Shown piece after piece: positions 57,563 through 64,000 of a stretch of DNA of 64,000 nt. A program made the translations under genes and the position numbers. Every line of letters starts with the position of its first letter. Position 1 is the first letter of the stretch. The notes below the pieces were generated by a model that was not told the DNA's origin, did no database searches, and saw only the letters and a program-made list of their open reading frames with translations. Source of the stretch: Agromyces intestinalis (GTDB lineage: Bacteria; Actinomycetota; Actinomycetes; Actinomycetales; Microbacteriaceae); contig NZ_CP043505.1 in the NCBI RefSeq assembly GCF_008365295.1, positions 3,038,001 through 3,102,000 on the forward strand. Reading direction: 5' to 3'.

Positions 57563-58758
57563 CCAGCACAGCGATGACCACGACACTGCGCGCAGCCATC
57601 GTCGGCTGCGGAATCATCGGGCTCAACCACGCGAGGGCGATCGCGAGGGTCGACGGCGTCGACGTCGCCGTGCTCGTCGATCCGGTCGCCGAGGCGGCCG
57701 AACGACTCGCCGACGCCGTCGTCGACGACCTCGGCGCCCCACGCCCCGAGGTCTTCCCCGATCTCGCCGACGCGCTCGAGCAGGCTCGCCCCGACCTCGT
57801 GGTGATCTGCACGCCGAGCGGCATGCACGTCGAGCAGGCCGCCGCGGCGGTCGAGGCCGGTGCGCACGTCGTCATCGAGAAGCCGCTCGATGTCGACCTC
57901 GCGCGGGCCAGGCGCATCGAGCGACTCGCCGCCGATGCCGCGCGCGACGGCCGCCTGGTCTCGGTCATCAGCCAGCACCGATTCGACCCGGCCTCGGTCG
58001 CGGTCGCCCGGGCCCTGCACGCCGGCGGACTCGGACGCGTCACGAGCGCGATCGCCTCGGTCGCCTGGTGGCGCAGCCAGGCGTACTACGACTCCGGACA
58101 ATGGCGCGGCACCTGGGAGCTCGACGGCGGCGGCGCGCTCATGAACCAGGGCGTGCACACCGTCGACCTGCTGCTCTGGTTCCTCGGCCGCCCGGTCGAG
58201 GTCTCGGCGCAGACCGCCAGGCTCGCCCACGAGCGCATCGAGGTCGAGGACGTCGCGGTCGCGACCGTGCGCTTCGAGTCGGGCGCCCTCGCGGTGCTGC
58301 ACGCGACGACCGCGGCCTACCCGGGCACCGGCGTGCGGCTCCACGTGCTCGGCTCGCTCGGCTCGGCCGTGATCCACGACGACCAGCTCGAGTACCTCCA
58401 CGCCCGGGAGGACACGGACGTCGCCGACGGCGCCGCCGCGCGCAACCAGGCGGCCGAGTGGGTGCCGGCCGGCGAGGTGGCCGGCGCGGCCAAGCCCGCC
58501 GACGCCTTCGTGATCGGCCATGCCCGTCAGTACGCCGACCTCGTGTCGAGCATCCGCGACGGCGAGCGGCCGGGCGTCACCGTCGCAGACGCGGTGCTCG
58601 CGCTCGCCGTGGTGCGCGCGGTCTACCTCTCGGCCCGGCTCGGCCGGTCGGTGCTCGTCGAGGACGTGCTCGCGGGCGCCTACGACGACGAACCCATCGC
58701 GGCAGCGCCCATTCCCGGCGAGCCCGCCGACGATCAGCACAGAGGAGCCGCAGCGTGA
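57559..58758 (+). CDS. Gfo/Idh/MocA-family oxidoreductase 4
   Basis: The 399-residue protein has AAIVGCGIIGLNHARAIA (about residues 12-29) as Rossmann motif, the EKP motif in VVIEKPLDVDLARA and the active-site helix GGGALMNQGVHTVDLLLWFLG with Asp and His. A C-terminal extension of about 25 residues is acidic and Pro/Ala rich. ATG overlaps the isomerase stop, and the next gene starts at GTG 58755 within its stop. It forms a second coupled oxidoreductase/isomerase module inside unit E. Confidence 0.88.
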   Translation: MTSTAMTTTLRAAIVGCGIIGLNHARAIARVDGVDVAVLVDPVAEAAERLADAVVDDLGAPRPEVFPDLADALEQARPDLVVICTPSGMHVEQAAAAVEAGAHVVIEKPLDVDLARARRIERLAADAARDGRLVSVISQHRFDPASVAVARALHAGGLGRVTSAIASVAWWRSQAYYDSGQWRGTWELDGGGALMNQGVHTVDLLLWFLGRPVEVSAQTARLAHERIEVEDVAVATVRFESGALAVLHATTAAYPGTGVRLHVLGSLGSAVIHDDQLEYLHAREDTDVADGAAARNQAAEWVPAGEVAGAAKPADAFVIGHARQYADLVSSIRDGERPGVTVADAVLALAVVRAVYLSARLGRSVLVEDVLAGAYDDEPIAAAPIPGEPADDQHRGAAA

Positions 58759-59621
58759 GATTCTCGGTCTTCACCGCATCCACCCCCGACTGGACGCCCG
58801 AGGAGGCCGTGCGCATCCTCGCCGACCAGGGCTGGGACGGCGTCGAGTGGCGCGTGACCGACCAGGAGCCCGCCGACCCGCCCGGGTTCTGGGCGGGCAA
58901 CCGCGCGACCGTGCCGATGACCGGGCTCGAGGCATCCGTGCCCGTGATCGCGCAGCTCACCCGCGCCGCCGGCCTGGACTTCAGCGGCGTCGGCGGGTAC
59001 GCGAAGGCCGCCGACCACGACGGCGTCGAGCGGATGCTCGCCGCGACGGCCGCGCTCGGCGCGCGCCAGGTGCGCGTCACGATGCCGGCGACGGGCAGCG
59101 GCGAATACCGCGAGCTGTTCGCGCGCACCCGCGACGACCTCGAGTGGGTCGCCGAGCGGGCCGCATTCCACGGCGTGAAGGCGCTCGTCGAGCTGCACCA
59201 CCGCACCATCACGGCGTCGGCGTCGGCGGCGTTCCGGCTTGTCGACGGCCTCGACCCGGCGGCCGTGGGCGTCATCCACGACCTCGGCAACCTCGTGATC
59301 GAGGGCCAGGAGGACCCGCTCTCGTCGTTCCAGCTGCTCGGCGAGTACCTCGCTCACGTGCACGTGAAGAACGCCGCGTGGCGCCCGACCGGCGACCGGC
59401 GCGCCGACGGATCCGTCGTGTGGCGCGAGGAGTGGGCGCCGCTGCGCACCGGCCAGGGCGACGTGCTCGGCTACTTCACGGCGCTCGCCGAGTTCGGATA
59501 CGACGGATGGGTCGCGATCGAGGACTTCTCGACCGAGCTGCCGCTCGCCGAACGCACGCGCGACAACCTCGCCTACTTGCGCGACGTCGTCGGTCTCGTG
59601 CACGACCGCCGTGCCGCCTGA
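58755..59621 (+). CDS. Sugar isomerase/epimerase family TIM-barrel protein 5
   Basis: The 288-residue protein has the same fold as the other four isomerase/epimerase proteins. It starts VRFSVFTASTPDWTPEEAVR; VKALVELHHRT (Glu), VIHDLGNLV (Asp), HVHVKNAAWR (His) and VAIEDFST (Glu) supply the metal set. It resembles the partners of Gfo/Idh enzymes in inositol and keto-sugar metabolism. GTG 58755 has AGAGGAG upstream. It runs 11 bp into the fructuronate reductase gene. Confidence 0.85.
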   Translation: MRFSVFTASTPDWTPEEAVRILADQGWDGVEWRVTDQEPADPPGFWAGNRATVPMTGLEASVPVIAQLTRAAGLDFSGVGGYAKAADHDGVERMLAATAALGARQVRVTMPATGSGEYRELFARTRDDLEWVAERAAFHGVKALVELHHRTITASASAAFRLVDGLDPAAVGVIHDLGNLVIEGQEDPLSSFQLLGEYLAHVHVKNAAWRPTGDRRADGSVVWREEWAPLRTGQGDVLGYFTALAEFGYDGWVAIEDFSTELPLAERTRDNLAYLRDVVGLVHDRRAA

Positions 59622-60849
59622 GCGCACGACCCACCCGTCCACGAGGCTCGCGCACCTCGGGCTCGGCGCCTTCCACCGCGCCCACCAGGCCTGGTACACG
59701 CACCGGGCGAACGCGGCGGCCGAGGGCGAGGACTGGGGCATCGCGACCTTCACCGGTCGCCGACCCGACACCGCGACCGCGCTCGCCGCGCAGGGCGGCG
59801 TGTACACCCTGCTCGAGCGCGATGCCGACGGCGACCGCGCGACGCTCGTCGAATCGATCGTGGCCGCGCACGACGGCGGCGACGCGGTGACGTGGCAGGC
59901 GGTGCTGGCCGCCCCCGAGGTCGCGGTGCTCACGGTCACCATCACCGAGGCCGGATACCGCGGCGCGGCGCCGGCCCGCATCGCGGCCGGTCTCGCCGCC
60001 CGACGGCGGGCCGGGGCGGGGCCGCTCGCGGTGGTCGCGTGCGACAACCTGCGCGGCAACGGGCGCCTGCTGCGAGCGGCCGTGCTCGAGGCCGCGACCG
60101 CCGCCGACCCCGAGGGCGCCGACTGGATCCGCGAGCAGGTCTCGTTCGTCGACACCGTCGTCGACCGCATCACCCCGGCGACCACCGACGCCGACCGCCG
60201 TGCCGTCCACGCGCTCACCGGATGGCACGACGCGATGCCGGTCGTCGCCGAGCCGTTCAGCGAGTGGGTGCTGGCGGGTCGGTTCCCCGCCGGCCGACCC
60301 GGGTGGGAGCTCGCCGGCGCCCGGTTCGTCGACGACCTCGAGCCGTTCGAGCAGCGCAAGCTCTGGCTCCTGAACGCCGCGCACTCGCTGCTCGCGTACG
60401 CGGGCCGGCTGCGCGGGCACGAGACGGTGGATGCCGCGTTCGCCGACCCGGCGCTGCGCGACCGCGTCGAGCGGCTGTGGGAGGAGCAACGCGCGGTCAT
60501 CGACCTGCCGGCCGCCGACCTCGACTCGGCCGCGTCGGCGCTCAGGCTTCGCTTCGCGAACCCCCGCATCCGGCACTCGCTCGAGCAGATCGGCCGCGAC
60601 GGCACCTTCAAGCTCGCTCCCCGCGTCCTCGACCCGCTCGAGCGCCGCCGGGCGGCGGGCCTCGCCGACGGCGCGGAGCAGTTGCGAGTGCTCGCCGACT
60701 GGGTCGAGTACGTGCGGCGGTTCGGGCCCACGGATGCCCCGGCCTCCACCCTCGAGACGGCCCCGCCCGGCGCCGGCGCCGCCATGGCCGTACTCGCCGC
60801 AGCGGCCGGCGCCGACGGTGTCGGTCCGCCTCGGGGAGCGACGCCGTGA
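59611..60849 (+). CDS. uxuB: Mannitol dehydrogenase-family protein, probable fructuronate reductase
   Basis: The 412-residue polyol-specific long-chain dehydrogenase begins RLAHLGLGAFHRAHQAWYT, the dinucleotide-binding start, and has the catalytic Lys-x4-Asn-x2-His set in KLWLLNAAHSLLAYAG. It probably reduces D-fructuronate to D-mannonate (UxuB). Mannitol or tagaturonate as substrate cannot be excluded, but uxaC and a mannonate dehydratase in the same regulon support UxuB. It is shorter than E. coli UxuB (486). GTG at 59611 lies 11 bp inside the previous gene; no later start keeps the N-terminal motif. Confidence 0.85.
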   Translation: MPPERTTHPSTRLAHLGLGAFHRAHQAWYTHRANAAAEGEDWGIATFTGRRPDTATALAAQGGVYTLLERDADGDRATLVESIVAAHDGGDAVTWQAVLAAPEVAVLTVTITEAGYRGAAPARIAAGLAARRRAGAGPLAVVACDNLRGNGRLLRAAVLEAATAADPEGADWIREQVSFVDTVVDRITPATTDADRRAVHALTGWHDAMPVVAEPFSEWVLAGRFPAGRPGWELAGARFVDDLEPFEQRKLWLLNAAHSLLAYAGRLRGHETVDAAFADPALRDRVERLWEEQRAVIDLPAADLDSAASALRLRFANPRIRHSLEQIGRDGTFKLAPRVLDPLERRRAAGLADGAEQLRVLADWVEYVRRFGPTDAPASTLETAPPGAGAAMAVLAAAAGADGVGPPRGATP

Positions 60850-60912
60850 TCGTCGCGAAGGGCGAGCGGGTCGTGTCGAGCTTTTCCCGGCTGCTCGGCG
60901 GGCGCACCCGCC

Positions 60913-60951
60913 ATGTAATCGTTTGCAAGCCGAACGCGCGTGCCCTAGGTT
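60913..60951 (+). promoter_or_regulatory. LacI-type operator over the -35 of the gluconokinase promoter
   Basis: ATGTAATCGTTTGCAA (60913-60928) shares the core AATCGTTTGC with the reverse complement of the operator at 56620. The promoter reads TTGCAA (60923-60928), 17 bp, TAGGTT (60946-60951), so the operator covers the -35 in the same way as at 56620. Confidence 0.75.
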
Positions 60952-60992
60952 CTCTGGTCAGGGTGTCGTCGCGCCCCGGAGGAGAGGTACCG

Positions 60993-61508
60993 ATGGCCCG
61001 GAGGGTTCCGCCGATCGTCGTGATGGGCGTGCAGGGGTCGGGCAAGTCGACGGTCGGCGCACGCCTCGCCGACCGTCTCGGCGTGCCGTTCCTCGACGGC
61101 GACGACCTGCACAGCGACGAGAACCGGCGCCGGATGGCCGCGGCCATCCCGCTCACCGACGAACTGCGTCGGCCCTGGCTCGACGAGATCGGGCGACGCC
61201 TCGCCGAGGCATCCGACGGCATCGTGATCGCCTGCTCGGCGCTGCGGCGCGACTACCGCGACCGCCTGCGCGTCGCGGCCCCCGAGACCTTCACCGTGCA
61301 CCCTGCCGGGCCGATCGAGCTCGTCGCCGAACGCATCGGCGCCCGCACCCACGAGTTCATGCCCCCCGAACTGCTGCGGTCGCAGTACGCGACGCTCGAG
61401 GAGCTCGCCGATGACGAGCACGGCGTCGTCGTCGACCTGCGGCTCGACCCCGACGCCATCGTCGAGACCGTCGTCTCGGCGCTCGAACGACTCGAACGAG
61501 AGGACTGA
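60993..61508 (+). CDS. gntK: Gluconokinase
   Basis: The 171-residue small P-loop kinase phosphorylates D-gluconate to 6-phosphogluconate. Walker [10 protein letters not shown] lies at residues 12-20; [16 protein letters not shown] and [15 protein letters not shown] are the GntK/IdnK substrate-binding motifs. ATG 60993 has GGAGGAGAGG upstream. It leads a two-gene operon with mannonate dehydratase under the LacI operator. The product feeds gnd, which is encoded at 28863. Confidence 0.93.
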   Translation: MARRVPPIVVMGVQGSGKSTVGARLADRLGVPFLDGDDLHSDENRRRMAAAIPLTDELRRPWLDEIGRRLAEASDGIVIACSALRRDYRDRLRVAAPETFTVHPAGPIELVAERIGARTHEFMPPELLRSQYATLEELADDEHGVVVDLRLDPDAIVETVVSALERLERED

Positions 61509-61515
61509 TCCGCGC

Positions 61516-62745
61516 GTGATCATCGAACAGGCCGACGTCATCGTCACCAGCCCCGACCGCAACTTCGTCACCCTGCGCCTCGTGACCGACGAGGGCATCG
61601 TCGGCCTCGGCGACGCCACCCTGAACGGCCGCGAGCTCTCGGTCGTCGCGTACCTGCAGGAGCACGTCGTACCGCTGCTCATCGGCCGCGACGCGCACCG
61701 CATCGAGGACACCTGGCAGTTCCTCTACCGCAGCGCCTACTGGCGACGGGGGCCGGTGACGATGGCCGCGATCGCGGCCGTCGACGTCGCGCTGTGGGAC
61801 ATCAAGGCCAAGGCCGCCGGGATGCCGCTCTATCAATTGCTCGGCGGTGCGAGCCGCACGGGGCTGCTCGCCTACGGCCACGCCAGCGGGCGCGACCTCC
61901 CCGAGCTGTTCGACTCGATCCGCCACCACCAGAGCCTCGGCTTCCGGGCGATCCGCGTGCAGACCGCGATCCCGGGCCTGCGCGCCGTCTACGGCGTCGC
62001 CGCGCAGACCCAGGTCAGCGGCAAGCGCTACGACTACGAGCCCGCGCAGCGGGCGGCACTGCCCGTCGAGGAGGACTGGGACACGCGCGCCTACCTGCGC
62101 CACGTGCCCACCGTGTTCGAGGCGGTGCGCAACGAGTTCGGCCCCGAGCTGCCGCTGCTGCACGACGGCCACCACCGCATGACCCCGATCCAGGCGGCGA
62201 AGCTCGGCAAGGCGCTCGAGCCCTACGACCTGTTCTGGCTCGAGGACGCCACGCCCGCCGAGAACCAGGAGGCGCTGCGGCTCGTGCGGCAGCACACCAC
62301 GACCCCGCTCGCGATCGGCGAGGTGTTCAACACGGTGTGGGACTACCAGCAGATCATCCGCGAGCAGCTCATCGACTACGTGCGCTCGGCGGTCACGCAC
62401 ACGGGCGGCATCACCCACCTGAAGAAGATCCTCGACTTCGCGGCGCAGTACCAGGTGAAGTCGGGCATGCACGGCCCGACCGATATCTCGCCCGTGGGCA
62501 TGGCCGCGGCGATGCATCTGGGCCTCGCCATTCACAACTTCGGCATCCAGGAATACATGCGCCACGGCGAGGCGACGAACACGGTGTTCCGTCAGTCGTT
62601 CACCTTCGAGGACGGACTGCTGCACCCCGGCGACGAGCCCGGAATCGGCGTGGAACTCGATCTCGAGGCCGCTGCCGCGTACCCCTACCAGACGGCGTAC
62701 CTGCCCTACAACCGGCTGCTGGACGGCACCGTCCACGACTGGTGA
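61516..62745 (+). CDS. manD: D-mannonate dehydratase, ManD type (enolase superfamily)
   Basis: The 409-residue enolase-superfamily protein shows [19 protein letters not shown] with the metal-binding Asp, [13 protein letters not shown] and [10 protein letters not shown] for the Glu ligands, and the ManD stretches [24 protein letters not shown] and [10 protein letters not shown]. The closing part, [22 protein letters not shown], is also typical. ManD converts D-mannonate to 2-keto-3-deoxygluconate. Low-activity RspA-like members exist, but uxaC and uxuB nearby favour true ManD. GTG at 61516 is seven bases after the gntK stop. Confidence 0.92.
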   Translation: MIIEQADVIVTSPDRNFVTLRLVTDEGIVGLGDATLNGRELSVVAYLQEHVVPLLIGRDAHRIEDTWQFLYRSAYWRRGPVTMAAIAAVDVALWDIKAKAAGMPLYQLLGGASRTGLLAYGHASGRDLPELFDSIRHHQSLGFRAIRVQTAIPGLRAVYGVAAQTQVSGKRYDYEPAQRAALPVEEDWDTRAYLRHVPTVFEAVRNEFGPELPLLHDGHHRMTPIQAAKLGKALEPYDLFWLEDATPAENQEALRLVRQHTTTPLAIGEVFNTVWDYQQIIREQLIDYVRSAVTHTGGITHLKKILDFAAQYQVKSGMHGPTDISPVGMAAAMHLGLAIHNFGIQEYMRHGEATNTVFRQSFTFEDGLLHPGDEPGIGVELDLEAAAAYPYQTAYLPYNRLLDGTVHDW

Positions 62746-62947
62746 ACCCCGGGGTGCGGCCTGCGCAGGGCGGCTGGTAAGCTGGTTGATTGAACTTCGG
62801 CGAGGGATGCCTCGCGGCCGGCGCGGTCCGGCCGGGGCGTCCGTGATCGACGCGGTGGAAGCGAGCTTCACGGCTGTTCCTCACGCGCATGCGTTCGAGT
62901 AGAAGACAGAACCCATCTGGGCCGGTGAGCCCGCAAGGAGATCCATC

Positions 62948-63577
62948 ATGGACGAAGACAACAAGATCGACGCCGAGGTCCGCGAGACCTTCGGCAAGGG
63001 CGCGGCCCGCAAGCTTCGCGCCGTCGGCAAGATCCCCGCGGTCATCTACGGCCACGGCACCGACCCGCAGCACGTGACGCTGCCGGCGCACGAGACCGGC
63101 CTGCTCATCCGCAAGGCGAACGCCGTGCTCGACCTGCAGATCGCCGGCAAGAGCCAGCTGACGCTCGTCAAGGACGTGCAGAAGGACCCGGTGCACCAGA
63201 TCATCGAGCACCTCGACCTCATCATCGTCAAGCGCGGCGAGAAGGTCCAGGTCGAGGTCCCGGTGCACGTCGAGGGCGAGACCGCTCCGGGCACCATCGC
63301 CGACCTCGACTCGCACACGCTGCTGCTCGAGGTCGAGGCCACCCACATCCCCGAGAACGTCGTGGTGTCGGTCGAGGGCCTCGAGGACGGCGCGCAGCTG
63401 CACGCGAAGGATGTCGCGCTGCCCAAGGGCGCGACCCTCATCAGCGACGAGGACGCCCTCGTGGTGAACGTGCACACGCCGCAGAAGGTCGACCTGGGCG
63501 AGGAGGCGGCCGCCGAGGCCGCCGAGGCCGAGGCCGCAACCGCCGCCGAGGAGACCGCCGAGGAGTCGGCCGAGTAA
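62948..63577 (+). CDS. rplY: 50S ribosomal protein L25/general stress protein Ctc
   Basis: The 209-residue protein binds 5S rRNA. It has the L25 domain (about residues 5-95, with ETFGKGAARKLRAVGKIPAVIYG) and the C-terminal TL5/Ctc domain (about 96-185). The tail is a low-complexity Ala/Glu stretch (GEEAAAEAAEAEAATAAEE). ATG 62948 has AAGGAG at seven bases. The 200-bp leader contains a possible -10 TAAGCT (62778-62783) and a GGCCGG/CCGGCC hairpin (62816-62833), but no recognised RNA motif. It ends in a very strong terminator. Confidence 0.95.
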   Translation: MDEDNKIDAEVRETFGKGAARKLRAVGKIPAVIYGHGTDPQHVTLPAHETGLLIRKANAVLDLQIAGKSQLTLVKDVQKDPVHQIIEHLDLIIVKRGEKVQVEVPVHVEGETAPGTIADLDSHTLLLEVEATHIPENVVVSVEGLEDGAQLHAKDVALPKGATLISDEDALVVNVHTPQKVDLGEEAAAEAAEAEAATAAEETAEESAE

Positions 63578-63591
63578 CTCCGCCGCTTCGC

Positions 63592-63634
63592 CGAAAGCCC
63601 CTCGCCGCGCATCGCGCGCGGCGAGGGGCTTTCG
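63592..63634. terminator. 19-bp perfect terminator stem
   Basis: CGAAAGCCCCTCGCCGCGC (63592-63610) pairs without mismatch with 63616-63634 around a five-base loop. The outer CGAAAG/CTTTCG gives an A-run before and a T-run after the GC-rich core. It serves rplY and the convergent TetR gene. Confidence 0.9.
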
Positions 63635-63652
63635 CGTCGCCAGCGCTCGGGG

Positions 63653-64000
63653 TCAGGCGTCGAAGAGCGCGGATGCCGCAGCCGGGTCGATCCCGCGGCA
63701 GATGCCCTCGAGGGCGGTGACGAGCAGCGCGACGATGCGCTCGGCGCCGAGGTCGTCGGCGAGCGCCGCATCGACGAGTACCTGCTCGGTGAAGGCGATC
63801 CAGGCGCGCAGCACGATGCGCAACTCGGACGAGACCGCGACGCCGCGTTCGGCGAAGAGGTCGACCACGCGGCCGGTCTGCAGCAGTCGCGCCTGTTCGA
63901 CCACCTCGCGGATCTGCACATCGCCGCTGGCGGTGCCGCGCACGAGCGAGTGGAAGGTGCCGCGATGCTCGCGCACGAATCCGACGGTGCGGATGAGGGT
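63653..64000 (-). CDS. TetR-family regulator, N-terminus cut by window edge
   Basis: The minus-strand frame is open from the window edge to a stop at 63653-63655 (115 codons visible). The part seen is helical and reads like the C-terminal ligand domain of TetR regulators: TLIRTVGFVREHRGTFHSLVRG, ELRIVLRAWIAFTEQVLVDAAL and RIVALLVTALEGI. The HTH domain must lie beyond the window. The assignment rests on this pattern only. It converges on rplY across the strong terminator. Confidence 0.65.
   Translation of the reverse strand, partial: TLIRTVGFVREHRGTFHSLVRGTASGDVQIREVVEQARLLQTGRVVDLFAERGVAVSSELRIVLRAWIAFTEQVLVDAALADDLGAERIVALLVTALEGICRGIDPAAASALFDA

Noticed and set aside
61516..62745. RspA-type starvation-sensing protein instead of mannonate dehydratase.
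   Set aside because: The regulon contains uxaC and a uxuB-like gene, and all ManD motifs are present.
30800..62760. Integrated genomic island with attachment sites.
   Set aside because: No integrase, transposase or direct repeats were found at the borders, and no tRNA lies at either end; tRNA-Gln at 23673 is followed by intact glmU. Composition looks like the rest by eye.
1..64000. CRISPR array, rRNA operon or replication origin.
   Set aside because: No regularly spaced repeats, rRNA sequence, DnaA-box cluster or dnaA/parAB genes are visible.

Overview
The window is high-GC DNA with dense, mostly non-overlapping or 1-11 bp overlapping genes. Gene content and order point to an actinobacterium of the Micrococcales, most likely Microbacteriaceae: protein O-mannosyltransferase divergent from rsmI, then metG-tatD-rsmA-ispE, and tRNA-Gln-glmU-prs. 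Many genes start directly behind a TANNNT -10 box, so their transcripts would be leaderless, and a 13E12-type HNH gene sits behind a LexA box. The family call is inference; the genus cannot be read from the sequence. I see no rRNA, CRISPR array, insertion sequence, prophage or replication origin.

Layout. (1) 1-30.8 kb is mainly chromosomal housekeeping. It holds a partial membrane protein, an MFS exporter, an isochorismatase-fold hydrolase and a guanidinium exporter behind a guanidine-III riboswitch. Next comes an XRE-controlled four-gene operon with two medium-chain oxidoreductases, then pmt and the rsmI-metG-tatD-rsmA-ispE set, an SLC13 permease, an ABC-F ATPase and the metQ/metN/metI methionine importer. 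The HNH gene, a MarR pair, tRNA-Gln-glmU-prs, an acyl-CoA synthetase and gnd complete this half. (2) 30.8-62.7 kb is an accessory carbohydrate region of more than twenty catabolic and transport genes in at least six transcription units. (3) 62.9-64.0 kb returns to housekeeping: rplY, a very strong terminator and a partial TetR gene.

How the accessory genes may work together. Unit A (30.9-39.4 kb) couples a sugar ABC importer (no ATPase gene in the unit) to a PfkB kinase and a class I aldolase. These two look like the sulfofructose kinase YihV and sulfofructose-1-phosphate aldolase YihT of the sulfo-EMP pathway. A DeoR regulator, a tartrate/D-malate-type dehydrogenase and an aldehyde dehydrogenase follow. 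Units B, C and D (39.5-52.7 kb) combine TIM-barrel sugar isomerase/epimerases with Gfo/Idh/MocA oxidoreductases. They also contain a HUMPS-type decarboxylase/synthase, an HpcH aldolase, an SMP-30 lactonase, an SDR, a zinc alcohol dehydrogenase, a racemase-fold protein, a truncated four-carbon sugar-acid kinase and an enolase-superfamily protein. Unit E (54.1-62.7 kb) is recognisable hexuronate catabolism: uxaC, a fructuronate-reductase-like enzyme, a ManD-type mannonate dehydratase and gluconokinase. A LacI regulator appears to control it, with near-identical operators lying over the -35 boxes of two promoters. KDG kinase, KDPG aldolase, sulfoquinovosidase and sulfoquinovose isomerase are not recognisable here.

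Non-genic structure. Five sets of inverted repeats lie at promoters of the accessory units. Three gene ends carry short duplications. The octamer CGGATGCC/GGCATCCG occurs about 43 times by hand count, often forcing rare codons.
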